Shown one piece after another: positions 1-10,105 of a stretch of DNA of 64,000 nt (position 1 is its first letter; the number at the start of each line of letters is the position of its first letter). The notes under the pieces were generated by a model. It was not told the DNA's origin. It worked only from the letters and a program-made list of their open reading frames with translations, and made no database searches. The position numbers and the translations under genes were made by a program. This stretch comes from Geosiphon pyriformis (Eukaryota > Glomeromycota > Glomeromycetes > Archaeosporales > Geosiphonaceae): contig JAAOMT010000697.1 in NCBI GenBank assembly GCA_016748015.1, forward strand, positions 759,566 through 823,565, written 5' to 3'.

Positions 1-310
1 AACTACCAAAACCTAAAGAAAAATATGAACTTACAATTAAAAACATATTATTTTAAAAGCCAAATAAGACTACTAAAATAAAACAGTATTTTGCTTATCC
101 CAACTTCTTTAAAAAATTGAAATTAAAGTGGTATAGTGATAATAATAAAAGAATATGCCTTAAAAAAACATATATAAATAATACTAGATTTAATTTGAAA
201 TACTCTGAATAATTTTTTATAATTATAGCACTCTGTTTTTTTGTAAAGATAAATCTTAAAATAGCTTTAGAAATTTCTATTAACACTATAATCTAAGTAA
301 AATACAACTA
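1..310 (+). pseudogene. Truncated dUTPase-domain fragment of a Ty3/gypsy element
   Basis: Conceptual + strand translation, with stops, resembles the start of the dUTPase region of element A1: a stretch like LKWYSDNN near 125-150 and one like INLKIALEI near 250-285 match A1 residues LKWFSNNN and INLKIALEI. The fragment stops before dUTPase motifs 3-5, and at about 300-310 the sequence changes to one that matches element B upstream of its own dUTPase. It is therefore a short decayed piece, joined to the next fragment by rearrangement. The left part runs off the window. Similarity is visible by eye only. Confidence 0.5.
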
Positions 311-1440
311 TAAAAATAAAGTAAAAGTATATTACCAAATTACAAGTCATACTTATTTGATCAAAGAAGCTTAAATTCAACAATTAAAGCAAATAAACAT
401 TCAACTGTATGAAGAATATATTATGTCTTGTGATGATTAATAGTGTTTAGAATACTATGTCTTTAGCATTCTTTTGCACAGTAAAAAAGACAAACATAAT
501 ATTAAATTTGAAAAACTTGAACCAGAAAAAAAAATTGCAATTACATTAATTTACTTGATCAAAAACCAGTTTACCATAAAATTCTTAATGAAAATCAATT
601 TTAAAATTGCTCTTGAAATCTTACCAAGAGTAATAGTTCAAATTGTTTTTCAATTATTATTGGCAAGCAAAAAAATCAATATTAGAAAAGAAATTATAGA
701 TGCAGAATATACAAAAAACATTACAGTTGTGCTACAAAATAAAACTGAAAAACCATTTAAGATTAAGCATGTTGAAAAAATTATCCAAGCAATTTATTTA
801 TTCTTAATTAACATTTTGGGTTTATAACTAGTTATTTAAAGAAAACAATTAAACAAAAATAATAAAAAAATCCAAGATTTTGGTTTAACTAAACGTTTTA
901 TAATTCCAATAAATATAGTTCTTAATACACAGAATAAATCTTACCAGATTATTTTATTTTTTCAACCAATTATTATATTATTCTTTGGAAAATATTACGA
1001 AATTTATACTTGTTTAAAACCAACTACCACTTAACAAATTTTTGAATTAAATAAACAAATTTGTCTAAAACATGAAATCTCAATTCCAAACATTTATATT
1101 TCAAAAGAAATGAAAAAATTCCAAGTTATTTTTTACAATTTTAACAACCACTTCATCATTTTATTAAATAAATTAGAAATTAAAATCATACATAGCAATA
1201 TTTTTTAAAATGAAACCTCTTAAATTATTTCTAAATTTATTGAAATTGTGAAACATATCTTTTTTCCAAATTCAAATATTCTGTCTACTACTGAAAACTA
1301 TTATCTTATTGAAGAAAAACTTTCTTAATTAACATATATCTTTTGAAATCCTAACAACAAAAACAATTAAAACAGCTAATCACTAAATATGCTAATATAT
1401 TTACCAAAAATAACAATAATCTAAGCACATAAAGATCAAC
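311..1440 (+). pseudogene. Degenerate pol fragment (dUTPase to start of reverse transcriptase), B-like
   Basis: This stretch aligns collinearly at nucleotide level with 13890-15130 of element B: the region before the dUTPase, the dUTPase itself (open from 474 to 827), the spacer before the reverse transcriptase, and the start of that domain near 1320-1440. The dUTPase shows motif-3-like residues EIIDAEYTKNI and motif-4-like EKIIQAIYL. The motif-1 Asp/Gly region is lost, and the Arg of motif 2 (RSSLA in A1) is replaced. Many frames are closed by TAA and TAG. Beyond 1440 the match to B ends and the sequence follows family A, so the old element is mosaic. Confidence 0.65.
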
Positions 1441-2272
1441 TGAAACTATATTACAATATAGTATTATTATCTACCAATTATATTCTACAACTAAAAGCAC
1501 AATGAATACTAAATAAGATTCCACAAGATCTAGAACCAATTATAATCATCAATACAAATATGTCAAATTAAACAACTGCAATAATATATAAAAACATGGT
1601 ATATGTAACAAAAATAACAATAAATAATAAAAATTACTGATGACATCTATTCACTCGCACAACAATTATTCTAACTGATTTAACAACAAAACATAGAAAT
1701 TACAATCAACCAATAAACTATTTAGTACAAAGATATTAAAAAGAAAACTCAATACAAAATGCACAGAAAACCAGAAAACATTATAAATAAGATAATAAAA
1801 AAAGTAAAATTGTCAATAAAAATACCAGAAACAGCTATATTATATCAAAAATTGATGAAAAAAACTTGAAATTAGTGAATACAACAATTTTCAAAAAACT
1901 TTTGTTATTATCACTTGGAACAAAACCTAAACATTCAAAACTTGTATACTGACAAAACAAAATAGTTATTCAATACAACAATACTACAACAACTTGAAAA
2001 ATTTGTAAGAAAAAACAATCTGTTTACACAGACATAAGACATATATTAGTTATATATAAGATTTTAAAATTGACCAACAATACTATTTAATTCAGTGATA
2101 GATATAGTTATCATTAATTAATTAAGAAAAATGACCAATACCTAATTTAAAGAATTGCAGATCAAAATAATTCAAGTAATTCTTGAAAAAAAAGTTTAAG
2201 AGTTAATCAAAAATGAAGAGTTAGGAAATATATAAGATTTTAATAGAGTTTAATATTAAAAAAAGAAAATAA
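1441..2272 (+). pseudogene. 3' internal region of old element A0, with ORF3 remnant
   Basis: Matches the reverse complement of the 3' internal regions of A1 (about 4400-5170) and, more closely from 1895 onward, of A2 (63614-64000). A conceptual translation keeps the conserved ORF3 tail: a patch like LRKMTNT then FKELQIKIIQVIL around 2125-2190, and a polypurine-rich end at 2257-2270 just before the LTR. Stops are frequent. This is the end of the oldest Ty3 element in the nest and reads into the LTR at 2273. Confidence 0.65.
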
Positions 2273-2341
2273 TATTACATATAGAATATAGAAATTATAT
2301 ATTAGTACATAAATTAGTCAATTAAAATAGACATAATAAAA

Positions 2342-2512
2342 GTGGAATTCCAAGATTTCTCTCAGAAAAATTGCAGAAATCCAAAATTACAAGATTCTTA
2401 TGTAAGGAATTACAGGATTTCAGAATTCTTTTCAAAAAATTACAAGATTTCTGGCTAGAAAATTAAGGAATTTAAGAAATCTTATACAATAAAATTTATG
2501 TATATATAATAG
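2342..2512 (+). promoter_or_regulatory. A0 LTR U3 repeat array and TATA box
   Basis: A run of short related units built on GGAATTCC/AAGATTTC-like palindromes (about 2342-2490) lies directly upstream of TATATATAAT at 2501-2510. The same arrangement, in better condition, occurs in A2. By analogy with LTR promoters this would be U3 with an upstream element array and core promoter. It is now decayed. Confidence 0.5.
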
Positions 2513-2850
2513 TAGCATTAGAAGCAGAAAAAAAAAATTCTTAGTTGAAAAACTTCAGTTCCAATTTTATATTCATTCTTTTATATGATAGTATTCTATA
2601 AATTAAAGTAAAAATATCAAATATCAATAAAATATTTATTACTATTGCAATCTATCTTTTTATTATTAACAACTTATGTTGATAATTGCTAATACTTAAC
2701 TACACTAAACCAATAGCTTTTAATTATGGCTATTGATAGAACACTAACTCTTCTTGTCTTGGCTTATTTCTTTATTTTTATTTATTTTATTTATTTCTTT
2801 GTTGTTTGTTAGTTACTAATTGATTTGAAAAATTAAGCACTAATTAATTG

Positions 2851-2854
2851 ACAT
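2851..2854. other. Left target-site duplicate of element B (ACAT)
   Basis: ACAT immediately precedes the B LTR start (TGTTACC at 2855), and ACAT immediately follows the end of the right LTR (AGTAACA ending at 19660). Ty3/gypsy integrases usually make 4-6 base duplications. The split family A LTR on either side independently confirms these insertion borders. Confidence 0.65.
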
Positions 2855-3528
2855 TGTTACCAGTAGAATTTTAGCTATTAATTAGCATGAAATTACCCTC
2901 ATAATTCTTATTATTAACTAACATATATTATTATTATTTCAATTATCACTTATTATTTAATCAAATTATTAAATATCATTACTTAATCAATAATCTGATT
3001 TGTACTATAGAAATTAAGATAATCAAATTACACAATATTCTGAACCATTTAATATAGTCAAAATTCGCCGAAATTAATGAAAATTGGCCAAAATAATCAA
3101 TAGTTCAATGAAATAATTTGTAGTTTGCCAAAATGTATCTTTAGTTTACCAAAATTATAGCAAAGAAAAAAGTGCAAGTTTAAAGACTAGTATTATAATA
3201 AGTTATATAAAAAAAGAGCTTTTTTCTTTAAAAAAATGTATTTTCTTATAGTATCTTACCATAGTATCTTACTTTAAATATCTTAATTAGAACAAATTAT
3301 CTTTTATATATTCCAATAAAAATTAAATATTCAAAAACCAAATCTTTTGATTATTACACTTGAAATTCTCTTAACACAACTAACATTTTGAAATTAATTA
3401 GCTACCAATTTCAGTAATCTGTTAATGACTCCAGGTCTGGATAGAAAACGTTTCTCTTGACACAATTCTATTTTTTTTATATTTTTTTATATTTTTTTAT
3501 ATTTTTCTTATTATAATTATTAGAGTGG
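2855..3528 (+). repeat. 5' LTR of element B, truncated
   Basis: Matches 18736-19397 along its length, starting TGTTACCAGTAG versus TGTTATCAGTAG and ending at AGAGTGG versus AGAGTAG. The last quarter of the LTR (about 260 bases, present at 19398-19660) is missing because A1 begins at 3529. A TATATAAAAAA stretch near 3204-3215 is shared with the other copy and is a candidate TATA box. Confidence 0.8.
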
Positions 3529-4396
3529 TATTACAGATAATTACTTGGTTGTTAGAGTAAATAACAAACCCATAACTTGGTGCTTAAGGCTGTTGTCAAT
3601 GATAAAAATCTAAAGGTGTATTTATCTGAAGATTTTGGTTGAATCTTTTGTATAATGGACAGAGATTCAGTGGTAATAGTTTTATCCATAGTTTCCCAAA
3701 ACTGCAGTTTTGTCAATTTTTTTCTCAGTATGATGACTAGTGTTTCTCCTGGTAAGCTAACCTCAATCAAGTGTTCTACTCTTATTTCTGGGTCTTTTAC
3801 CAATGCTATATCTTGACGTTAGTACCCTGCATGTTAATTCTCAATAGAGTTAGTAATAATAACAATTAAGACAAGAAAATAAAAGAAATAACATAAAGAA
3901 ATAAGCCAAGGCAATAAACAAGTTAGTATCCCATCAATAGCCATGATCAAGAGCTATTGGTCCAGTGTGATTACATATCAATAACTATCAACATGAAGTG
4001 TTGATAGTGAAGAGTGGATTTGGATGGTGGATGATTTATTTATTTATTATTTGTGAATGAAAAATTTCTAACTAACTGATTCTCTTTCTTTTCTTCTAAT
4101 GCTACTGTTATATATACATGATTAATATTCTATGAGATTGCTTATATTTCCAAGCAATGTGCTATGATTTTTTGAGCAATGCTCATATTGCTGAGTGATG
4201 TGCTCTAATTTTCTAATATCACTCCATATTGCTGAGCAATATGCTGTGTTTTCTGATATTGCTCCATATTGCTAAGCAATATGTCATAATTTCTAATATT
4301 GCTCCATATTGCTGAGCACTGTGCTCACATGCTAAATACTATTCTCTTATTGGTCTGCTATTTTCTATATTTGTTTTTTTTCTTTTATGAATAATA
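3529..4396 (-). repeat. 3' LTR of element A1
   Basis: 868 bases matching the A2 LTR at 62712-63613. Its left edge reads TATTACAG where A2 has TGTTACAG, and its right edge reads ATAATA where A2 has GTAACA, so both termini have lost C/G to T/A. Shared blocks include the CATAACTTGGTGCT-like stretch near the left edge, TATTTCTGGGTCTTTTACCA near 3782-3801 and AAGCCAAGGCAAT near 3903. The middle segment (about 4130-4345) is a repeat array unlike that of A2. Confidence 0.8.
4105..4345 (-). promoter_or_regulatory. A1 LTR U3: palindromic repeat array upstream of TATA box
   Basis: On the - strand a set of about four to five imperfect units of roughly 30-50 bases, each containing the palindrome ATTGCT-GA-GCAAT or a variant, precedes TATATATAAC (about 4107-4116). 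The position relative to the TATA box equals that of the GGAATTCC array in A2 and A0, but the unit sequence is different. This is consistent with an LTR enhancer array; binding proteins are unknown. Confidence 0.55.
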
Positions 4397-5045
4397 TTAT
4401 TTCCTCCTTTTAATATTGAGCTCCATCGAAATCTTCATTCTAAATTAGCTCTAATATTTTTTTTTCTAGTATTGTTTGTTTGACTTTATTTTTTACATCT
4501 TTTACTTGTACATTGTTTATTCTTCCCCATTGGTTAATGGTTATGGTTTCCATGTCAGAGTATAACAGTATTTTTGGATAGTTCTAAAATATGTTGTGTA
4601 GTCAGTAAATTGTTCTCACATGTAGTGTTGAGTTCATCTTTTTCCCAATAAATTCTTCAATTTGCTGTATTATGTTTTGGTTAAATATCCTCTTGGATTT
4701 GTTGATATACAACTTTTGAATATTCAACTTCTGATCTAACTAGTAGTAACAGTATGATATTGAAAGTTGTTTTGTCCATTGCTTCCAATTCTCTTTTGTA
4801 AGTTCTTCTGTTGGTGCCATAATAGATATTTTCCCAAAAGTGTTCTTTACTTTTTCTATTATGTTATCTGACCCATTTTTATTATACTTTGGTAACTGCT
4901 GATATGGTGTATTCTTTGTCTTACTTTTGGTGTTTTGATGGCAAATTGTTTGGTTGTTAATGATAATTTCCAAGTCTGAAAGTTGTTGACTTAAGACCTA
5001 GAATAACTGTTGAGTTATGATGTGAATATGATTTGGTATTTCCAT
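4365..5045 (-). pseudogene. A1 ORF3: conserved post-integrase ORF, unknown function
   Basis: A frame of 227 codons including the terminal stop, starting MEIPNHIH at 5045 and ending TAG at 4365-4367, about 30 bases inside the 3' LTR. Internal stops occur (for example the one closing the open part at 4740). The frame corresponds to B ORF3 (18048-18755): both begin M-x-IP, both have a patch INQWGRINNVQVKDV (A1) or YIGKLTELKF (B) two thirds along, then an Ile/Leu-rich stretch, and both end with an acidic or lysine-rich run followed by EEII or EEIM. No transmembrane or signal segment is apparent, so it is not envelope-like. I do not recognise the family. Confidence 0.6.
4397..4415 (-). other. Polypurine tract of A1
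   Basis: Read on the - strand, AAAAGGAGGAAATAA lies immediately before the 3' LTR. A2 has AAAAAAAGGAAATAA at the same place (63614-63630). Such tracts prime second-strand synthesis in LTR retrotransposons. It lies within the end of ORF3. Confidence 0.65.
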
Positions 5046-5109
5046 TTTCTTGGTTGCTTTTGTCATGTCTACTGTGTTTTTATATATTCTTTTATTGTTT
5101 GATTTTACA

Positions 5110-6478
5110 TGTTTGGTCCAATGATTATGATTGGTTCCAGATCTCATGGAATCTTATCTGGTTGGACTAGTATTTGTTGTACTTCTAATTATGAAATGTT
5201 ATTGGTAGATGATGATATTATTTGGTAATATGGTTTTAGTTAATCACCATATGCTGCTTTGGCTAAAATTTTGTTGTTCTATCTTAATTTATAAGCTCTA
5301 TTTCCAAGAATTTCTTCTATGTGAAATGGTTCATCCCATTTGGGGTCAAATTTTCTACTCCATTGTTTTTCCACTTTGGTATGATGTAAAAGTACTTTGT
5401 CTCTAATCTTGAATTCAATTGGTTTGTCTGGTAGTTGATTATCATGTCTTTCTTTTTGTTTTTCTTGTGACTTTTGGATGTTATCAGCTGCTTTTCATTG
5501 TCTGTTTTTCAGTATTTTTATTAAGTCATATGTTTTTTTCAACAAGGTTTCTTGGAAATTATCTTCTGTTATTGGTTCAGTTATGTATTGACTTCTATCT
5601 CAACTGGTAATGTTGTTGTTCTACCATATACCAATTCAAATAGTGTTGCTTGTGTGATATTTTGCTTCATTGTCTAATAAGCAAATAATAATAATAGTAT
5701 AAACAAATCCCATTCTTCTTGATTTTCTTGACTGATTTTGGCAATTGCTTCACACAGTGTTCTATTAAATCTTTCAACTAAACCATTTGTTTGTAAATAG
5801 TATGGTGATAATACTGGTCTTTTGATTCCGAATTGGTGACCTAATTCTACTAATGTTCTGTTTACAAAGTGAGTTCTTTGATCTAATAGTAGTTCTTTTG
5901 GACATTCATGTTGACAAATCAAACCTTAATAAACGAATTTGGCAATGGATTCTGCATTTGCTCTTTAAATGGCTTTTGCTTCTGGCCATTTTGTAAGATA
6001 GTTTATGGCTACTGCAATATATCTGTTGCTTCTGCTGGTAATTGTTAATGGTCTGACTAAGTCAATTCCAATACAGTTGAATGATTGTCTTACTTTGATT
6101 GGTCTTAATGATTCACTAAGTTTTGTTCCACCTCTTCTCTGACAAGCATCACAATTCTGAACATATTAAATGATATCTGGATATATTGATGGCCAATAGT
6201 ATTATTTTCTTGTTTTTTCTATGGTTACTTCTTTATGAAAATGTCTTGCTGTTGGATCTGAATATATGTTGAATAATATTGTCTCTTTTTCTGGTTCTGT
6301 GATGACTCTTATTGGTTGATCTGAATTTCTTCTGTTTTTTTGGTAAAGTATATCTTTATAATTGATAAAATATTTTGATTGTTGTTTGATATTATTTCGC
6401 TCATTTTGAGATAATTTCTCCTTGAACTGTTGAGTATTTATATAATGTTGTAGTTGTTGATATTTTTGTATGTTCATT
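5110..6478 (-). pseudogene. A1 integrase
   Basis: Reading leftward: an HHCC-type zinc-binding region (RHFHKEVTIEKTRK at about 6202-6240, then the pair CDACQ near 6140), followed by the catalytic core with GIDLVRP near 6075 (first Asp), LLDQRTHFVN near 5880 (second Asp) and LVERFNRTL near 5780 (Glu). Open pieces are 6202-6477 and 5674-5922; stops interrupt the rest, including a TAA in the patch KAI-stop-RA that B shares. The C-terminal part ends with a DLEPIIII-like patch near 5120-5160, also present in B. Integrase inserts the cDNA into the host chromosome; this copy is dead. Confidence 0.8.
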
Positions 6479-6479
6479 T

Positions 6480-7934
6480 TTTGTTATATTTTTGTGTTGA
6501 GATGTTTTAGATTTGTCTTATTCGTGACAAACTGTCAGCATTTCCATTGTCTTTTCTCTTTTTATAATGTATAGTATAAGTATATGGTAATAGTGCTATT
6601 TTCTATCTTGATTGTCTTCCATCTCCAAATTTCTGTTTATGAAGTGCTGTTAATCCCTTGTGATCTGTGTATACATCAAACTTCTGGCTCAAGTATTCAC
6701 TCCATTTCATGACTGCCCAATAAATTGCTAAGTGTTCTAATTTTGGTGTTCCATAATTTCTTTCAGCTGAAGTTAAACTTCAGCTGGCATATGTGACTGG
6801 ATGTTCTCTTCAATCCAGTTCTCTCTGTAATAGTACTGCTCCCAATGCTTGGCCTGATGCATTGATGGTAATAATAAATGGTTTGTTGTGATCTGAATAG
6901 ATCAGTATTGGAGCTTGTATAAGCTTTCTTCTCAGAATATTAAAAGCTTCTTGTTGTGCTTCTGTTCATTCATATTTCACATTTTTGGTTTGGAGATAAT
7001 TGAGTGGTTGGGCTATCTTAGAAAAGTTTTTGATGAAGCATTAATAATAACCTGCAAATCCCAAAAATAATTTTAACTCAGTTACATTGATTGGTACTGG
7101 AAAGTTCTTGACTATTTCTATTTTTCTTGGATCCGTTTTGATGTCATCTTTGCTTACTATGTGCCCTAAAAAGTTTAATTCTGTCTTGCCAAAGAAGCAC
7201 TTATTGGTGTTTAACTTTAGTCCTGCTCATCGTAGTCTTTTGAACACTTATTGTAGATAATACAAATAATCATCAAATGTTTTGGAAAACACATTGGTGT
7301 CATCTAAATAAACGACTACTGATTTCCACAACAAGCCAGTATATACTATTTCCATTAGCCATTGAAATGTGGCTGGCACATTTGTTAAGCCAAATGGCAT
7401 CACTTCAAATTCAAAATTTCCCTTTTGTGTTGTAAATGCAGTCTTTTCTTTGTCCACTAGATCCATGGCTACTTGTCAATAACCACTATTTAAATTCAAT
7501 GTTAAGAATCATTTGTTTCTCCCAAAAGCATTGAATAATTCCTGAATTTATGGAGTTAGATAGTTGTCTCCATGCATGACTTTATTAAGCTTTCTGTAGT
7601 CCATGCAAAAGTGGATTTTCCTATTCTTTTTCTGGATAAGTACTACTAATAATAACTATGGGCTCATTGATGGCTGAATTAATCTGTTGTTAAGCATCTG
7701 GTTGATTTCTTGACAAATGATCTTATGGCTGGTGGGTGGTACTTTGTATGCTTGTTGTTTTATTGATATAGCATCTCCAGTTTTAATCTGGTATTGGATG
7801 ATATCAGTTCTGCCGAATTCATTCTCACTGGTAAAGATGTCATTGAACTTGTTGAGCAACATCTTCAGTTGCATGCATTGAAGTGGGTTTAGATTCCCTA
7901 TATTCATTTGTTCTAATTGTTCTGGTTGTAGCAA
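6480..7934 (-). pseudogene. A1 reverse transcriptase and RNase H
   Basis: Reverse transcriptase with the finger/palm patches LNNRLIQPSMSP (about 7656-7690), GNFEFEVMPFGLTNVPATF (about 7370-7425) and the catalytic box VVYLDDTNVFS near 7305, followed by LNFLGHIVSKDD near 7150. RNase H follows with TINASGQALGAVL near 6865, ASCSLTSAERNY near 6770 and YTDHKGL near 6670. In-frame stops include a TGA in the patch LNSGY-stop-QV, TGA in KYE-stop-TE and TAA in GYY-stop-CF, mostly where Trp or Gln is expected. The YLDD box itself is intact. The RNase H first Asp position reads Asn. Confidence 0.85.
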
Positions 7935-7946
7935 ATAACATTCATT

Positions 7947-8237
7947 TCATCCATATATTGTTTGTAATGTGATGTCAATATATCCACAAAGCTGTGGAAA
8001 GTCTGGAATGAGGTTTGGTGGTTGGTTTTCTATTTTAGTAGTTAAATGTCCTATAATGATTCTTTCTGGTATCTCTATAACTTTTCCAGTGTTGTTGTAA
8101 ATAGAAATTTTGATGTGGCTATAGTTCCTGGCTGGTATGTAGAGATTGATGAATCCAATTTCTCCTGATTCACAACGTGCTGCTTCTGCCTCAAAAATTT
8201 GGTTCTGATTCTTCACTTTCCTTTCTATGACTACCAT
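7947..8237 (-). pseudogene. A1 spacer domain between dUTPase and reverse transcriptase
   Basis: 96 open codons with the patch YIPARNYSHIKISIYNN and then IPERIIIGHL. This beta-rich, uncharged pattern aligns with B (YIPKGMKKF then YNPNNYPIIL near 14800-14880) and with the old fragment near 1105-1165. Many Ty3/gypsy polyproteins have such a segment before the reverse transcriptase. It overlaps the dUTPase frame by 7 bases in another reading frame. A specific function cannot be read from the sequence. Confidence 0.5.
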
Positions 8238-9319
8238 ATACTGGTTATATGATAGAATGGAAATTGGTTGACTGGTGGAGATAATTTCTCCTTGTCAATA
8301 ATCTCTTTTTTCATTATATTAACTGGTATATCTATTCTACTCATTGATCCAAATCCCTGTATCCCTCTTGCTGTTATTCCTAATTCTTCCCTATTTCCTA
8401 CTGATACTAACTGAGCTATTTTGACTAAAGGCAGGAATATTGTCTGTGCTATCTTTTTGTTTGGCTCTATTACATAGGTCTTTTCTGAATCGTTTTGTAG
8501 CATAGCAATGATATTTCCCACATATCTTGCATCAATTATTCCTCCTCTAATGTTAATTTCTCTTTTTGCTAAACTACTCCTAAATGCTAGTTGAACCATT
8601 GTAGTTGCTAGAATTTCTAGTGCTATTTTCAGATTAATGCAAGTGCACAAATGTGGTTCCAATTTAATAGCATTTTTTCCAGGATATCTTAGATTAAACC
8701 CTACATCAGTATCATGTGCATGTTCTGGCATAATACCTTCATTATTGTTACTGAACCATTTTAGTTCCTGCTCCTTGGTGAGGTCAAGAAGTGTGATATA
8801 TTGTTTATAGTTTGAATCGAAGTTTAAATCTGAGTTGGAATTATTGTTATTGTTATTGCTATTTTGAACAGAACTAGAACTGTTATTTTTGTCATTGTCA
8901 TTGTCAGGATTTGAGTCAGAATTGATTTTCAATTCTGATTCTAATGTGCAGCTGCTGATTGGTTCTTCTTCTTCTGGGATCATGTAGATTATATGGATCA
9001 GTGGGTTGTAAATAAGATCACACTTATTACAATATTGAAAGTCACATGGGATCAAAAAATGGTTACATAGTTGAGTGTTTAGCTGTGCTAGCTGCTGCTC
9101 CTGCTCTTCTCTTGTTGGTGCTAATCTCTGGTAGTGCTCATGGAATTCCTCAGGATTATTCTCAATGTTGCCAAAGATGTCAAATATTTGGACATACTTA
9201 GGTTCAGGTAGTAACAGAAAGTTGTTTTTTATTTTCAGTAGTTCGCTAATTGTCGCACTTTCTGTTTTTGCACTTGCCATTCTCCAGAGTTCATGCTCAT
9301 CATGTGGGTATCTTTCCAA
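8231..9319 (-). CDS. A1 dUTPase-domain protein (open 362-codon frame)
   Basis: The longest open frame in A1. Residues 85-100 hold C-x6-C-x4-C-x2-C, residues 115-170 are acidic then Ser/Asn-rich low complexity, and residues 200-330 form a trimeric-type dUTPase domain. Motif 1 is TDVGFNL (203-210; Asn where Asp is usual), motif 2 RSSLA (247-251), motif 3 GGIIDARYVGNI (259-270, with catalytic Asp and Tyr), motif 4 PNKKIAQTI (286-294) and motif 5 ARGIQGFGS (317-325). dUTPases hydrolyse dUTP to dUMP and limit uracil in DNA. Here the domain lies between protease and reverse transcriptase of a Ty3 element. The first ATG follows stops that separate it from the Cys-rich module upstream; originally it was probably part of the polyprotein. 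Confidence 0.85.
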   Translation of the reverse strand: MERYPHDEHELWRMASAKTESATISELLKIKNNFLLLPEPKYVQIFDIFGNIENNPEEFHEHYQRLAPTREEQEQQLAQLNTQLCNHFLIPCDFQYCNKCDLIYNPLIHIIYMIPEEEEPISSCTLESELKINSDSNPDNDNDKNNSSSSVQNSNNNNNNSNSDLNFDSNYKQYITLLDLTKEQELKWFSNNNEGIMPEHAHDTDVGFNLRYPGKNAIKLEPHLCTCINLKIALEILATTMVQLAFRSSLAKREINIRGGIIDARYVGNIIAMLQNDSEKTYVIEPNKKIAQTIFLPLVKIAQLVSVGNREELGITARGIQGFGSMSRIDIPVNIMKKEIIDKEKLSPPVNQFPFYHITSIW

Positions 9320-9379
9320 TTGTTACAATGCTCATTTTTAGACATCGTTGATTGGTGTTCCCTTATATACCCAGTTGTT

Positions 9380-9645
9380 GATTAGAATTGTATATTGGCA
9401 GGTTTTATCACATATTCCTTTATGTCCAGGAATGTTGTTCCACATTCCTTTGTCCAGAAAGATCTCTGCACAAGCTAAACATGGGATATTATCCCATTTT
9501 TCCACTCATTTTGGTCGTCCAAAACATTCTAGAATGTATGCTTAGCAGTAAAATTTGGTTGCTGTTAAGTATTTTTCATCATTGTCACAGCATGCATCTA
9601 TTGATGACAATTTCTTGTCACAATCAATGCATATAAGCTTTGGTT
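9380..9645 (-). pseudogene. A1 Cys-rich (zinc-binding-like) module upstream of dUTPase
   Basis: Conceptual translation with stops shows CIDCDKKLSS, later FYC, then KWDNIPCLACAEI and GICDKTCQY. Element B has CRNCKKKISS, CYYCKAC, WDNTPCLICED and GVCDQICQY in the same order and spacing (13448-13695). Four C-x-x-C or C-x-x-x-C pairs in conserved order suggest one or two zinc-binding ribbons. It lies between protease and dUTPase. I do not recognise the family. Confidence 0.6.
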
Positions 9646-10105
9646 AATGATAGTTAGAGGATTGTAATGGTGTATATTTATGAGGGGTATAATTGTCAAT
9701 TGGTAGTAACTTTTCTTCTTTTGCTTTTCTTTTTCCTTTGCTGTTCTCTTCCCATTCCCAGCTTGGTATTGGTTTGCTCTTATCATTGTTGGTCCAGTTC
9801 AAGTCATCAGTTTCTCAGGTAAGTTCCTCTCTTTGCTTTCCTTAGGTGTTGTTATTCTATGAGAGTATTGGTGGCAGTTTATTATGGTCGTTGTCAGCTC
9901 ATGAGACTTAATAGGCTTCCCAGGTAGGTTTTTTCTCTTCTTCCTTAAACTCGATGAGTGGTGCTGGTGTGTTGATGGTCTTGAAGTGGCTGTATGTGGC
10001 TAGTACACATGTATGTTGACCATTTTGGTTGAGTTGGAGCTTTTGTGTTGTCCAATCCAATATGGCATTTGTTTTAATGAGCCAGTTATTACCAACTAGT
10101 GCTTG

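Larger units (their letters stand above)
2273..2854 (+). repeat. Family A LTR of element A0, first part
   Basis: First two thirds of a family A LTR in + orientation. It starts TATTAC where A2 starts TGTTAC. It matches the reverse complement of 63613 down to about 63040, including the GGAATTCC-type repeats, the TATATATA box and the stretch CTTGGCTTATTTCTTT near 2759-2774. It breaks off at 2854, where element B begins, and resumes at 19661. The summed length (582 + 326 = 908 bases) fits the 868 and 902 bases of the other two family A LTRs. Confidence 0.75.

Noticed and set aside
95-286. - strand 63-codon frame at the left edge
   Set aside because: Opposite a + strand dUTPase fragment and of AT-driven composition.
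3481-3510. Tandem ATTTTTTTAT repeats as a CRISPR or regulatory array
   Set aside because: A short low-complexity expansion within the B 5' LTR, absent from the 3' LTR; no spacers, and this is a eukaryote.
9348-9636. + strand frames opposite the A1 Cys-rich region
   Set aside because: Translations are unlike any family and antisense to a module conserved with element B.
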